From Xanthomonas maliensis (lineage in GTDB: Bacteria; Pseudomonadota; Gammaproteobacteria; Xanthomonadales; Xanthomonadaceae): a DNA stretch of 64,000 nt. This document shows positions 55,070 to 64,000 of the stretch, piece by piece. How positions within the stretch are numbered: the stretch's first letter is position 1; the number at the start of each line of letters is the position of its first letter. Location: the NCBI RefSeq assembly GCF_009192945.1, contig NZ_NSET01000023.1:43672-107671 (forward strand), in the 5' to 3' direction. The notes beneath the pieces are model-generated. The model saw nothing but the letters and a program-made list of their open reading frames with translations. It searched no databases and was not told the origin of the DNA. The translations under genes were made by a program, and so were the position numbers.

Positions 55070-55717
55070 TCAGCTGGCCGAGCCGGCCTTCATGGCCCGA
55101 TAGCGCTGCAGGATCTCGGCGATTTCGCCGTCCAGTGCCACCCGCTGCTGCTCGAAGCCCAGTTGCAGGCGCAGCTGGGCCTGCAGTTCCCGATGCCGCT
55201 GCTGGATATCCCCAGCCAGCTTGTCGGGGATCGGTTGCCCGGCCAGCTCGCGATCGCCCGCCGCCCGCAGCAGGCTGGATAGGCCCTCGCGCAGGCTGGT
55301 CACGTTGTAGCGCGCGGTGTGGATATTGTTGTCGATGATGGCGATGCGCTCGGCGAATACCCGCCGCAGGTCGTCCTCGGATTGGTAGGACGTCAGCATT
55401 GCCTGGTCGGTGCGTTGGCGCATCTGCGCCGCCGCCAGATCGACCTGGCGCTGCTGTTCTGCGGCCGCGGCGGCGGCTTGCTCCTCGCCGGTCAGCGCGC
55501 GCTGAACCTCGGCGCTGCGCATGCCGCTTCGCATGTTGATTTCGTCGCGGGCGCGGTTGACCGCATCGGCAGGCAGCGCATCGCTGCACACCCGCGCGCC
55601 GTTCTGGTCCCAGCAATACAGCTTCTTTGCCGACGGTTTGTCCTGTGCCTGAGCTGGCGCGCCCACGGCGGCAGCCAGGACGACGACCAGCAGCGTCCTA
55701 TGGATATGTAACGGCAT
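55070..55717 (-). CDS. DUF4124-containing periplasmic protein
   Basis: The 215-residue protein has a signal peptide (IHRTLLVVVLAAAVGAPAQA). A short DUF4124 module (KKLYCWDQNGARVCSDALP) and a long Ala/Gln/Arg-rich helical region of coiled-coil type run to residue 215. DUF4124 proteins occur widely in gammaproteobacterial periplasm with unknown function. It is 25 bp downstream of pyrE on the same strand and 116 bp upstream of parA. Confidence 0.8.
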   Translation of the reverse strand: MPLHIHRTLLVVVLAAAVGAPAQAQDKPSAKKLYCWDQNGARVCSDALPADAVNRARDEINMRSGMRSAEVQRALTGEEQAAAAAAEQQRQVDLAAAQMRQRTDQAMLTSYQSEDDLRRVFAERIAIIDNNIHTARYNVTSLREGLSSLLRAAGDRELAGQPIPDKLAGDIQQRHRELQAQLRLQLGFEQQRVALDGEIAEILQRYRAMKAGSAS

Positions 55718-55742
55718 TCTCACAGCCCCCTGTCGCCTGCCA

Positions 55743-56402
55743 TCAGCCCCTGATGTCGGTCCCATAGCGGCCACGATAGGCCAGCAGTGGTTCCCTGAAG
55801 CCCACAAGGTCGGTGTTTCCCGCCGCAAAATCAAGCAGGTCGGCCAAATTGGCCACCGCCACCACCGGAATGCCGGCCTCGGCCGCTACTGCCTGCGCCG
55901 CCGAGCGCCGGTCCTGCTCGTGGGCGATCTCCTGCCGGTCCAACGCCACCACGATTCCCGCCGGGGTTGCTCCAGCGGCGCGAATGATCGCCAAGGCCTC
56001 GCGGATCGCCGTTCCGGCGGTGATCACGTCGTCGACGATCAGCACCTTGCGGCCGGCCAACGGGGCCCCGATCAGGGTGCCGCCCTCGCCATGGTCCTTG
56101 GCTTCCTTGCGGTTGAACGCCAGCGGCAGGTCGCGTCCACGCCCGGCATAGGCACAGGCCACCGCGGTGGCCAGCGGAATCCCCTTGTAAGCCGGGCCGA
56201 ACAACAGGTCGAAGTCCAGCCCTGCTGCGTCCACCGCATCGGCGTAGCACTGCGCCAGTTGCGCCATCTTGGCGCCGGAATCGAAGCGCCCGGCGTTGAA
56301 GAAATAGGGGCTCAGACGTCCAGACTTGAGGGTGAACTCGCCAAAGCGCAGGGCGTCGGCCTGCAGGGCCAGTTGCAGGAAGCGGGTGCGGTGATCGGTC
56401 AT
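55743..56402 (-). CDS. pyrE: Orotate phosphoribosyltransferase
   Basis: The 219-residue enzyme makes OMP from orotate and PRPP in pyrimidine synthesis. It shows GEFTLKSGRLSPYFFNAG, FGPAYKGIPLATA, NRKEAKDHGEGG and the PRPP motif VLIVDDVITAGTA. The chosen ATG (MTDHRTRFLQ) gives the usual length. It is divergent from the exonuclease gene. Confidence 0.96.
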   Translation of the reverse strand: MTDHRTRFLQLALQADALRFGEFTLKSGRLSPYFFNAGRFDSGAKMAQLAQCYADAVDAAGLDFDLLFGPAYKGIPLATAVACAYAGRGRDLPLAFNRKEAKDHGEGGTLIGAPLAGRKVLIVDDVITAGTAIREALAIIRAAGATPAGIVVALDRQEIAHEQDRRSAAQAVAAEAGIPVVAVANLADLLDFAAGNTDLVGFREPLLAYRGRYGTDIRG

Positions 56403-56522
56403 GGCAACGGGAGTAGCGAGTGGCAATTCGGATGGGAAAGCATAGCCGGTCCGATCTTGCGGCATCGGCCGATGCGGTACGCTTCCACCGTTGCTTCCCC
56501 ATCCGCATCCGGCTGTTCATCC

Positions 56523-57323
56523 ATGCGCATCATCAGTTTCAACGCCAACGGCCTGCGTTCGGCCGCCAGCAAGGGCTTTTTCGACTGGTTCGCCCAGCAG
56601 GACGCCGACGTGCTCTGTGTCCAGGAAACCAAGGCGCAAGAGCATCAACTGGCCGGCCCGGAATTTCTGCCGGCCGGGTATGCGGCCTGGTTCCGCGACG
56701 CCACCACCAAGAAAGGCTATAGCGGCGTGGCGATCTACAGCCGGCGCGCGCCCGATGAGGTCCGCACCGCGCTGGGCTGGCCCGAGTTCGACGAGGAGGG
56801 GCGCTATATCGAGGCGCGCTACGGCAACCTCAGTGTGGTGTCGTTCTATATCCCGTCCGGCTCTTCTGGCGAGCTGCGACAGGACTACAAGTTCCAGGTC
56901 ATGGAGTGGCTGCGTCCGATCCTGGATGAATGGCTGGCCAGCGGCCGCGACTATGTGCTGTGCGGCGACTGGAACATCGTCCGGTCGGCGCTGGACATCC
57001 GCAACTGGAAATCCAACCAGAAGAATTCCGGCTGCCTGCCGCCCGAGCGCGACTGGCTCAACGGCCTGTGCGCCGACAGCGCCGAGCTGGCCGACCCGGC
57101 CAGCGGGCGTGGCTGGGTAGACAGCTACCGCGTGTTGCATCCACAAGGCGAGGACTACACCTGGTGGAGCAATCGTGGCGCGGCACGCGCCAACAATGTG
57201 GGATGGCGCATCGACTACCAGCTGGTGACCCCGGGGCTGCGCGACAAACTGCGCGCCTGCGCGATCTATCGCGAGCAGCGCTTCTCCGACCACGCGCCGT
57301 ATAGCGTGGACTACGCGCCATGA
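56523..57323 (+). CDS. xth: Exodeoxyribonuclease III (AP endonuclease family)
   Basis: The 266-residue protein starts MRIISFNANGLRSAASKGFF. It contains CVQETKAQ (metal Glu), SFYIPSGSSG, CGDWNIVRSALDIRNWK (Asp and Asn) and the C-terminal FSDHAPYSVDY (Asp-His). It cleaves at abasic sites and trims 3' ends in base excision repair. It is divergent from pyrE, as often in gammaproteobacteria. Confidence 0.95.
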   Translation: MRIISFNANGLRSAASKGFFDWFAQQDADVLCVQETKAQEHQLAGPEFLPAGYAAWFRDATTKKGYSGVAIYSRRAPDEVRTALGWPEFDEEGRYIEARYGNLSVVSFYIPSGSSGELRQDYKFQVMEWLRPILDEWLASGRDYVLCGDWNIVRSALDIRNWKSNQKNSGCLPPERDWLNGLCADSAELADPASGRGWVDSYRVLHPQGEDYTWWSNRGAARANNVGWRIDYQLVTPGLRDKLRACAIYREQRFSDHAPYSVDYAP

Positions 57324-57579
57324 GGCAGGCGCTGGCCACCAGGGTCGCATCACACCGCCCGCAGCCGGTCAGCGTGGCTGGTCATGAGTGCGCCGCTCGC
57401 CGGTGGCAGCGTGCAGGCCTGATGGTCGCAGCGGCTGAAGCTGGCCTGGGGATTGCACACCCGGTCGCCGCCGCCTCGCGGCATGACGCACCGCCTGCCC
57501 CAGCCAGCCGGCCGCAGCGCAGAACGCCGATCGAGCACGCGGTCGCGCCGATCACCGCTTGCCGTCAGCGGTTGCCGGC

Positions 57580-58887
57580 ATGAGCAAGTCCGCTGCAACC
57601 ACACCGGCGCCGAACTACAAAGGTTGGCGCGGCATTCAAAAGGCCTTCGCCACCCCATCGGCGGCGACCATGGCGGTGCTGGGATTCGGCAGCGGCCTGC
57701 CATTCCTGCTGATCGCCTCGCAAACCCTGTCCACCCGCTTGCGCGATGTTGGATTGGATCTGGGCAGCATTGGTTTGATCAGCCTGGCGAGCTTCTTCTA
57801 CTTGCTCAAGTTCCTGTGGGCACCGCTGCTCGACCGCTATGCCTTCCCGCTGCTGGGGAGGCTGGGACGTCGCCGTTCCTGGTTGCTGGTCTCGCAGGTT
57901 GGCGTGTCCGTCGGCCTGTTTGCGCTCGCATTCTCGCGTCCGGACCTGGGCGTGGCCGGGCTGGTCGCCTGGGTCCTGTTCGCCTCGTTCTGGGGCGCGA
58001 CGCAGGATGCTGTGGTGGATGCTTATCGCATCGAGATTGCTCCCGCCAGCGCGCAGGCCGCCTTGGCAGCGACCTACACCCTGGGCTATCGCATCGGTCT
58101 GATCCTGAGCGGGGCCGGCGCCCTGTATCTGGCCGAGTTCCTGAACTGGTACTGGGCGTATGTGGCGATGTCGGCGCTGATGCTGCTGCCGATCCTCACC
58201 ACCTTGCTGTGCCGCGAGCCGGACCAAGTCGAGGCGACGGTGGTACGCCGCATCGATGTGGCCGGTGCCTTCTGGCAGCCGATCGCCAGCTTCTTCTCCA
58301 GCAATGGGCTGGCGTTGGGCGTGGTGCTGCTGCTATTCGTCGGCCTGTTCAAGTTCCCCGACCAGGTCATCGGCGTGATGGCCGGGCCGTTCTACCTCGA
58401 TTCGGGTTACACCAAGGCTGATATCGCCACCGTGTCCAAGCTGTTCGGGCTGTGGATGGGCATCCTGGGCGCCTTTGTCGGCGGCGCGGCGCTGGCGGCA
58501 TTCGGCTTTCGCCGCATGCTGCTGGTGGCCACCTTGGGCGTGGCCCTGTCCAACCTGGCATTCCTGCTGATGGCGCACAACCCTGGAAAATTGTGGGCGT
58601 TCTACGCTGCGTTGAGTGCCGACAACCTGTTCCAGGGCTTTGCCGGGACCGTGCTGGTCGCCTTCATGTCCTCGTTGACCGATCGCAATTTCACTGCGAC
58701 CCAGTATGCCTTGCTGGTGTCGCTGGCCAATCTGCCGGGCAAGTTCGTCGGTGGCGTCTCCGGTTACCTCGTCGAGGCCACCTCCTACAGCACCTTCTTC
58801 ATCCTCAGCGCATTGACGGTGATTCCCACCTTGCTGCTGCTGGCCTGGCTATGGCCGCGCTTGCACGCCCACGAGCGCCAGCATTGA
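57580..58887 (+). CDS. ampG: AmpG-type muropeptide MFS transporter
   Basis: The 435-residue inner-membrane protein has about 12 helices. It shows LGFGSGLPFLLIASQTLSTRL in the first helices, APLLDRY and FWGATQDAVVDAYRIE, the AmpG signatures. It imports GlcNAc-anhydroMurNAc muropeptides for recycling and can influence beta-lactamase induction. The murein-recycling kinase AnmK is encoded 296 bp away. The start has no strong ribosome site. Confidence 0.9.
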   Translation: MSKSAATTPAPNYKGWRGIQKAFATPSAATMAVLGFGSGLPFLLIASQTLSTRLRDVGLDLGSIGLISLASFFYLLKFLWAPLLDRYAFPLLGRLGRRRSWLLVSQVGVSVGLFALAFSRPDLGVAGLVAWVLFASFWGATQDAVVDAYRIEIAPASAQAALAATYTLGYRIGLILSGAGALYLAEFLNWYWAYVAMSALMLLPILTTLLCREPDQVEATVVRRIDVAGAFWQPIASFFSSNGLALGVVLLLFVGLFKFPDQVIGVMAGPFYLDSGYTKADIATVSKLFGLWMGILGAFVGGAALAAFGFRRMLLVATLGVALSNLAFLLMAHNPGKLWAFYAALSADNLFQGFAGTVLVAFMSSLTDRNFTATQYALLVSLANLPGKFVGGVSGYLVEATSYSTFFILSALTVIPTLLLLAWLWPRLHAHERQH

Positions 58888-58945
58888 AACCGCCACGCTG
58901 CTTGCCGATGATGCCCGCTGTCAAGGACAGAGCCGGAGACCGGGC

Positions 58946-59173
58946 ATGACCGATCTGGTGTTGCGCGACATCGATCCGCTGTTGGTCGACCGCATCCGCC
59001 GCATTTCCGTGGCGCGTGGCTGGACTCAGCATCAGACCGTGATGCATCTGCTCGAGCAAGGCTTGTTCGCCAGCGAATACGAGGTGACCGGCGGACTGCA
59101 ACATCCGGAAGTCGATGCCTTGGCCGAGGCGATCGCCGCGCTGAAGGCGCTGCCGCCAGGCGACAGCCCCTGA
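58946..59173 (+). CDS. Small ribbon-helix-helix-like protein
   Basis: The 75-residue protein starts MTDLVLRDIDPLLVDRIRRI, a strand followed by a helix, then SVARGWTQHQTVMHLLEQGL. That beta-alpha-alpha order and spacing match Arc/FitA-like RHH DNA-binding proteins. There is no adjacent toxin gene, so an antitoxin role is unlikely. It lies 58 bp after ampG on the same strand and could be a regulator in that transcript. Confidence 0.7.
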   Translation: MTDLVLRDIDPLLVDRIRRISVARGWTQHQTVMHLLEQGLFASEYEVTGGLQHPEVDALAEAIAALKALPPGDSP

Positions 59174-59182
59174 GCCGGAGGG

Positions 59183-60322
59183 TCAGGCGGGGTAGATCGC
59201 GCCGAGCAGGCGCGCGCCAGTAGCGCCGGTGACTGCCGGGAGGTTGGCTGGGCGCCCGGCCAGCACCTCGGCCGCCAGCCAGGCAAATCCCATCGCTTCC
59301 AGGTAGTCCGGGTCCAGGCCGTAGCCGGCACTGGATTCCACCTGCATGCGCGGCAGGCGCGCCGCCAGCCGCGCCATCAGCACGGGATTGCGCACGCCAC
59401 CGCCGCAGACCAGCACGCGGCGTGTGTCCGGCTGCAGGTTTCGCAGCGCGCTGGCGACGGTCGCTGCCGTGAGTTCGAGCAAGGTGGCTTGGACATCGGC
59501 CGGAGCCAGTGCGGCCGGCCCCATTGCCCGTACCACCCAGTCCAAATGAAATTGCTCGCGTCCGGTGCTCTTGGGCGGCGGCAAGGCGAACCAGGGATCG
59601 GCCTGCAGCCGGCCCAGCAGTTCCTCGTCCACCCGACCGCTGGCGGCGAAGCGGCCGTCTGCATCGTAATGCTGGCCAAGATGGCGCTGGCACCAGCTAT
59701 CAAGCAGCGCGTTCGCCGGGCCGGTGTCGAAGCCGCGCACCGCGCCAGCGCCGGCGCGCGGCAGCAAGGTTAGATTGCCGATGCCGCCGAGGTTGAGGAC
59801 CGCGCGGTCCTCGTCGGCGGCGCCCAGCATCGCCAGGTGGAAAGCCGGCATTAGCGGCGCGCCTTGTCCACCGGCGGCGACGTCGCGACGGCGGAAATCG
59901 GCCACGGTGGTCAGCCGGGTGTGCTCGGCGATCCGGCTGGCGTCGCCGATCTGCCAGGTAAAGGCCGGATCTGCCAACGGGCGATGGCGGATGGTTTGCC
60001 CATGCGAGCCGATTGCGCGGATACGGGCGCGCTCTACGCCACTGTCGCCGATCAACTGATTGGCTGCTGCGGCAAACGCCAGCCCCACCTGCGCGTCCAA
60101 CTGCCCCAGTGCATCGATGGTGACCGTCTCGGCCCCCTGGCCGAGCGCCAGCAAGCTGTCTCGCAACGGCGGATCCCACGCCACCGTGGTCCCGGCGACC
60201 AGGTCGCAGCGGCGATGGCTGGCGTCGGCAAAGCGCACCAGCGCGGCATCGATGCCGTCGGCGCTGGTGCCCGACATCAAGCCCAGATAGAGCGGGGAGT
60301 CATCGTGGTCCAAGACAGACAT
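59183..60322 (-). CDS. anmK: Anhydro-N-acetylmuramic acid kinase
   Basis: The 379-residue sugar kinase opens and phosphorylates 1,6-anhydro-MurNAc to MurNAc-6-P during murein recycling. It has [38 protein letters not shown] and [12 protein letters not shown], the full family set. The ATG at MSVLDHDD is used; a GTG six codons upstream is an alternative. It is convergent with the RHH-like gene and near ampG. Confidence 0.95.
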   Translation of the reverse strand: MSVLDHDDSPLYLGLMSGTSADGIDAALVRFADASHRRCDLVAGTTVAWDPPLRDSLLALGQGAETVTIDALGQLDAQVGLAFAAAANQLIGDSGVERARIRAIGSHGQTIRHRPLADPAFTWQIGDASRIAEHTRLTTVADFRRRDVAAGGQGAPLMPAFHLAMLGAADEDRAVLNLGGIGNLTLLPRAGAGAVRGFDTGPANALLDSWCQRHLGQHYDADGRFAASGRVDEELLGRLQADPWFALPPPKSTGREQFHLDWVVRAMGPAALAPADVQATLLELTAATVASALRNLQPDTRRVLVCGGGVRNPVLMARLAARLPRMQVESSAGYGLDPDYLEAMGFAWLAAEVLAGRPANLPAVTGATGARLLGAIYPA

Positions 60323-60662
60323 GCCGAAGTCAGAGTGCACGGTCGGCCAGCTTGTGCAGCCAGGCCCGGCCCGTCAACCGGTCGCGCGCGCCGCGTGCGC
60401 AGCGGAGAGGAGCACCGCCGCGTCGGCACGCCAGTGACTCGCGTTGCCGCTGGGCGGAGGGTATCGAGATTGCCGGTGCACACCGGGCATCGCCAACGAA
60501 CGTCTCCACTCGGTGCGGCGGACAGGCTGGCGCAAACGATCAGAGTGGGAAGCAGCGTTCACGCGTGCCGCGCACGGCACCAGGTAGCGGAGCGCCGGCG
60601 TGGCTGGCTGCGATGTTCGGTTCCTGCGGCCTTGCTGCTGCACAAGCGCAGCAGGGACTCAC
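60323..60662. other. Intergenic region without a convincing gene
   Basis: About 340 bp lie between anmK and the M23 peptidase stop, both minus strand. It should contain the anmK promoter. Open frames are arginine-rich shadows. No strong hairpin or repeat was noted. Confidence 0.5.
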
Positions 60663-62081
60663 TCAGCCGCGCGACTTGCCTTTGGCCGGCTTGCCGGCGT
60701 CGGCATAGATCAGTTTCTCCATGCCTTCGATGCGCGCCATCGCCGGTGCGGTCTGCGCACGGAAGGCGGCCAGCTCGGCGCCCTGCAGCGGCTCCGGCGG
60801 CGGCATCGTTACCGACATCGGATTGCGCTGCTGCCCGCCGACGCGGAATTCGTAATGCAGGTGCGGGCCAGTCGCCAGGCCAGTCATGCCGACGTAGCCG
60901 ATCACCGTGCCCTGATTGATGCGCTGGCCGGTCTTGATCTTGCCGAAGCGCGACATGTGGCCATACAGCGTGCTGTAGTTCTTGCCGTGATCCAGGATCA
61001 CCACATTGCCATAGCCGCGCTGGGTGCCGACGAACACCACGCGGGCATCGCCGGCGGCCATGATCGGTGTGCCAGAGGCCGCCGCATAGTCCACGCCCTT
61101 GTGCATGCGCATCGTGCCCAGCACCGGATGCTTGCGCGCGCCGAAGGTGGAGCTGATGCGGCTGTAGGCCACCGGCATGCGGATGAAGCTCTTCTTCAAC
61201 GGACGGCCGTTGATGTCGAAGTACTCGGCTGGCTTGCCGGCGCGTTCGAAGCGGAAACCGGTGTAGGTCTTGCCGCCGGTGGTGAACGTCGCAGCGAGGA
61301 TATTGCCGGTGCCGATTCGCTCTCCCTCGCGCCAGGTTTCATCCATCACCACGCTGAAGCGGTCGCCCGGCTGCAAATCCTTGTCGAAGTCGATGTCGTA
61401 CTTGAAGATCTCGTCGGTCATGACCGCCACGGCCGCCGGCGATAGACCGGATTTGCCGGCGGAGGCATACAGCGAGCTGGTGATTTCGCCGCTGGCCACG
61501 ACCGTGCGCGTGGTGGTGGCGCGCTCGGTAACCTTCTCGCGCACGCTGTCGCCGAGCAGGCGCAGCTCCACCCGATGGCTGGCGTCGCGGTCGAAGCGCA
61601 GAGCGCGCAACTGGCCCGGACTCGGCAGGTCGAAGGCGAGTTCCGCACCGGGTTGCAGCTTGGTCAGCGCATCCTTGGTCCCCGGGTGGGCCAGCACCTG
61701 GTACATCACCGTGGTGGGGATGCCCAGCTCGCCGAACAGTGTGCTCAGGGTCTGGCCCGGCTTGACCTGCAGGGTCTGCCAGTCGGTGCTGGGCGCCAGT
61801 TGCTTGCGGCTGGGGACCAGCGGAGGCAGCGGCAGTGCCAGGGTGGAACGACTGGAAAGCGAGGCGTCGATGTTGTTGGAAAACCCCGGGACGATCGTCG
61901 CCACCAGGGCCCCAATGGTGGCGAACAGGCTCGCATGCAACCAATGCCGGCGCGTCCAGCGCGCATTGAACGCCGCAGGCAGATGCGCCTTGAGCTGACG
62001 ATGCAGAGCAGAGTCGTGGAGGACGTGGAGGCGTTCGTGGAAGCGCCGCTTGCGTGCACGGCCCTGCTCGGAGTTCTGCAT
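60663..62081 (-). CDS. M23 family zinc metallopeptidase, MepM-like
   Basis: The 472-residue envelope protein has a basic cytosolic start, one membrane helix (about 50-66: LHASLFATIGALVATIVPGF), a LysM/OapA-like segment (VKPGQTLSTLFGELGI) and a C-terminal lysostaphin-like domain. Zinc residues are in MHKGVDYA and GPHLHYEF, with GHMSRF between. MepM-type endopeptidases cut D-Ala-mDAP cross-links so that new murein can be inserted. It is divergent from tyrS. SD-like GAGG precedes the ATG. Confidence 0.93.
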   Translation of the reverse strand: MQNSEQGRARKRRFHERLHVLHDSALHRQLKAHLPAAFNARWTRRHWLHASLFATIGALVATIVPGFSNNIDASLSSRSTLALPLPPLVPSRKQLAPSTDWQTLQVKPGQTLSTLFGELGIPTTVMYQVLAHPGTKDALTKLQPGAELAFDLPSPGQLRALRFDRDASHRVELRLLGDSVREKVTERATTTRTVVASGEITSSLYASAGKSGLSPAAVAVMTDEIFKYDIDFDKDLQPGDRFSVVMDETWREGERIGTGNILAATFTTGGKTYTGFRFERAGKPAEYFDINGRPLKKSFIRMPVAYSRISSTFGARKHPVLGTMRMHKGVDYAAASGTPIMAAGDARVVFVGTQRGYGNVVILDHGKNYSTLYGHMSRFGKIKTGQRINQGTVIGYVGMTGLATGPHLHYEFRVGGQQRNPMSVTMPPPEPLQGAELAAFRAQTAPAMARIEGMEKLIYADAGKPAKGKSRG

Positions 62082-62247
62082 CAGTGAGGTTCCTCGGTGG
62101 CTCGAAGTGCGAGCGCAAACGCCGGTACCATAGTCACCTGGCAACAATGCGTCAAACCATTGAGCCCGTTCATTATTTTCACTTGGCGCGGCATTAACCT
62201 GCGTTTAACATCATTCACGTTTTTGACGGCGAACGCCGCTGGAGTCC

Positions 62248-63462
62248 GTGTTGGCCACTATTGATGAATCCCTTGCTCTGATCGGCCGCGGCGCCGCGGA
62301 GATCCTCAAGCGCGAACAGTTGCAGGAACGGCTAAAGGCGGGCGCCCCGTTGCGCGTGAAGGCGGGCTTCGACCCCACCGCGCCGGATTTGCACCTGGGC
62401 CATACCGTCCTGCTCAACAAGCTGCGGCAGTTCCAGCAGCTCGGCCATCAGGTCATCTTCCTGATTGGCGACTTCACCGGGATGATCGGCGACCCGACCG
62501 GCAAGAACGTCACCCGCAAGCCGCTGAGCCGTGAGGACGTGCTGGCCAACGCCCGGACGTACGAAGAGCAGGTGTTCAAGGTGCTGGATCGCGAGCGCAC
62601 CGAGGTGCGGTTCAACTCTGAATGGTTCGGCCAGATGAGCGCCGCCGACATGATCAAGCTCGCCGCCCAGCACACCGTGGCGCGCATGCTCGAACGCGAA
62701 GACTTCTCCAAGCGTTTCAATGGCCAGCAACCCATCGCCATTCACGAGTTCCTCTATCCGCTGGTCCAGGGATACGACTCGGTGGCGCTGCGCGCGGACG
62801 TCGAGATTGGCGGTACCGACCAGACCTTCAACCTGCTGATGGGGCGCGGGCTGCAGGAGCACTATGGTCAACAACCGCAGATCGTCTTGACGATGCCGTT
62901 GTTGGAAGGCCTGGATGGCGTCAACAAGATGAGCAAGTCGCTGGGCAACTACATCGGCATCAATGAGCCGGCCATCGACATCGTCACCAAGACCATGAAG
63001 ATCGGCGATGACCTGACGTGGCGCTGGATCGACCTGCTGTCCTTCGAGATCGGCATGGCCGAAGCCGAGACGCTCAAGGCCGCCGTGGCTGCGGGCAGCC
63101 TGAACCCGCGCGAGGTCAAACTCCGGTTGGCGCGCGAATTGGCCAGCCGTTTCCACGATGCGGCCGCTGCCGAGCAGGCCATCGTCGGTTGGCACGCCGT
63201 CGTGACCGGGCAGGGCGACACCAGCGCCTTGCCGCTGCAGCACGTGACCGTGCCGGCCGAAGGGCTGCGGATTGCGGGTTTGCTGACCGCCGCTGGCCTG
63301 ACCCCCAGCAATTCAGAAGCCACCCGCAAGCTCAAGGAGCGTGCGGTGCGGGTGGACGGAGAAGTGGTCGACGATCTGGGGCTGCAGCTGGTGCCCGGTT
63401 TTGAAGGCGTCATCCAGGTGGGCAAGCGTAATTTCGCGCGCGTCGCCCTGGTCGCCGGCTGA
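62248..63462 (+). CDS. tyrS: Tyrosyl-tRNA synthetase
   Basis: The 404-residue class I enzyme has the HIGH signature as [12 protein letters not shown] and the KMSKS loop [16 protein letters not shown]-terminal S4-like RNA-binding domain contains [20 protein letters not shown]. The short length and HLGH form are the TyrZ/TyrRS-II-like branch common in Xanthomonas and Pseudomonas. The start is GTG (then TTG). The tandem promoters downstream do not belong to it. Confidence 0.95.
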   Translation: MLATIDESLALIGRGAAEILKREQLQERLKAGAPLRVKAGFDPTAPDLHLGHTVLLNKLRQFQQLGHQVIFLIGDFTGMIGDPTGKNVTRKPLSREDVLANARTYEEQVFKVLDRERTEVRFNSEWFGQMSAADMIKLAAQHTVARMLEREDFSKRFNGQQPIAIHEFLYPLVQGYDSVALRADVEIGGTDQTFNLLMGRGLQEHYGQQPQIVLTMPLLEGLDGVNKMSKSLGNYIGINEPAIDIVTKTMKIGDDLTWRWIDLLSFEIGMAEAETLKAAVAAGSLNPREVKLRLARELASRFHDAAAAEQAIVGWHAVVTGQGDTSALPLQHVTVPAEGLRIAGLLTAAGLTPSNSEATRKLKERAVRVDGEVVDDLGLQLVPGFEGVIQVGKRNFARVALVAG

Positions 63463-63743
63463 AGTGCGAGCCGACGGTCGAGCGCGCTGCGCTGCAGCGC
63501 GCCTGTCCGGCAGATGAGGTGATGGCAGTGTTGGTGCCAGCGGGGGCACGGGATGTAGGTCACGCGTAGGTATGTCCGACACGCGCTGCCGGCACGGGAT
63601 TGGCGCTATTTGGGCGGTGGTGAAAATTTTTTCACAAACCCCTTCCCAAGCGATCGGGAAGCGCCCATAATTCGCCTCCCCCTACGCAGCAGCGGCCAGC
63701 ACGGCGCTCCGCAGAAAGGGGCCACCGCCGACCTGACAAGGTG
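63463..63743. other. Spacer between tyrS and the tandem promoters
   Basis: About 280 bp have no gene. It contains a short AT-rich inverted repeat, GTGAAAATTTTTTCAC (63620-63635), which may be the tyrS terminator or a protein-binding site. Confidence 0.5.
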
Positions 63744-63771
63744 TTGACGGATAGGAAAAGCCGGCTATGAT
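63744..63771 (+). promoter_or_regulatory. Tandem promoter P1
   Basis: TTGACG (63744-63749), 16-bp spacer, TATGAT (63766-63771), followed by the GC-rich discriminator GGTCGGCTCGC. Confidence 0.8.
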
Positions 63772-63841
63772 GGTCGGCTCGCACCACGGAAGCCGCTACG
63801 GCGGCTGAGTGATGCGGCGGCAACATCCTCCTCACGAGGGG

Positions 63842-63869
63842 TTGACGAAGATGAAAGGCCTGCTAAGAT
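63842..63869 (+). promoter_or_regulatory. Tandem promoter P2
   Basis: TTGACG (63842-63847), 16-bp spacer, TAAGAT (63864-63869), followed by GGCGGGCTCGC. Confidence 0.8.
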
Positions 63870-63937
63870 GGCGGGCTCGCTTCGAAGAAAGCCTTTGGGC
63901 CGCGACGAAGCAGCGTCAATCACCTGAAACTGAGGTG

Positions 63938-63965
63938 TTGACGGCAAGAAAAAGTCCGCTATAAT
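63938..63965 (+). promoter_or_regulatory. Tandem promoter P3, likely rRNA operon promoter
   Basis: TTGACG (63938-63943), 16-bp spacer, perfect TATAAT (63960-63965), followed by GGGCGGCTCGC. Three such units with GC-rich discriminators are typical of stringently controlled rRNA promoters; the rRNA itself would lie beyond the window. Confidence 0.85.
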
Positions 63966-63974
63966 GGGCGGCTC

Positions 63975-63996
63975 GCTTCGTCGGAAACGACGAAGC
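63975..63996 (+). other. Leader hairpin with GAAA tetraloop after P3
   Basis: GCTTCGTCG and CGACGAAGC form a perfect 9-bp stem closed by GAAA, right at the predicted start of the P3 transcript. A GNRA-capped 5' hairpin could protect or help process the leader RNA. Confidence 0.6.
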
Positions 63997-64000
63997 ACAC

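Noticed and set aside
55019..55616. Upstream extension of the ParA frame by about 220 codons
   Set aside because: The extension is Arg/Ala-rich antisense-type sequence over the DUF4124 gene; ParA starts normally at MARIIAIANQKGG.

Overview
The window is GC-rich, densely coding chromosomal DNA from a gammaproteobacterium of the Xanthomonas/Lysobacter group, most likely Xanthomonas. The support is gene content and order: a desT/desCB-type fatty-acid desaturation locus, coaBC-dut-phosphomannomutase, argS next to a SPOR protein, divergent speE/speA, DUF3182, and candidate GlcNAc-regulon (NagQ-type) operators. There are no insertion sequences, prophage genes or CRISPR arrays; the only mobile-element relative is a degenerate REP-associated transposase-like gene.

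Layout. 1-8.9 kb: minus-strand housekeeping and envelope-stress genes (M17 aminopeptidase, HAD phosphatase, AI-2E/PerM transporter, a YqjDEK-like membrane trio, an HtrA-type protease, an epimerase, a DUF4142 lipoprotein) and one plus-strand histone-H1-like gene. 9.1-12.3 kb: a small membrane protein, a DUF3182/hydrolase pair and a glycine-zipper protein. 12.5-15.6 kb: an RNA-repair locus in which two abutting tRNA-like sequences, a possible sigma54 promoter and an upstream palindrome precede slipin and RtcB. 15.7-15.95 kb: a short transcription unit for a 35-residue peptide or small RNA. 16.5-19.5 kb: a TetR repressor divergent from a flavodoxin/ferredoxin-type reductase and an acyl desaturase. 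19.5-25.7 kb: an EAL phosphodiesterase, a small conserved-looking ORF, a coiled-coil protein with a candidate PD-(D/E)XK nuclease core, ComM/YifB and UbiK. 25.9-34.1 kb: a PII protein, a GH84 hexosaminidase preceded by two NagQ-type boxes, a small kinase, an outer-membrane barrel protein, and the polyamine genes speE and speA.

34.6-41.3 kb holds the strongest candidate for an undescribed pathway: a one-module NRPS (C-A-T-TE, EntF-like layout, predicted glycine specificity), a GT1 glycosyltransferase overlapping it by 8 bp, and an OafA-type acyltransferase. Together they could make, release, glycosylate and acylate an acyl- or aryl-glycine.

41.4-64 kb is mostly core: YdfG dehydrogenase, SPOR protein, ArgS, RadC, the coaBC-dut-PMM/PGM operon (the mutase carries a membrane-anchored N-terminal extension), a GT2/LpxB-N-like/UDP-sugar epimerase group, parAB, a DUF4124 protein, pyrE, exonuclease III, AmpG and AnmK (murein recycling) flanking a small RHH-like protein, an M23 endopeptidase and tyrS. 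The last 260 bases carry three near-identical sigma70 promoters spaced about 97 bp apart, the pattern expected upstream of an rRNA operon that would start just beyond the window.
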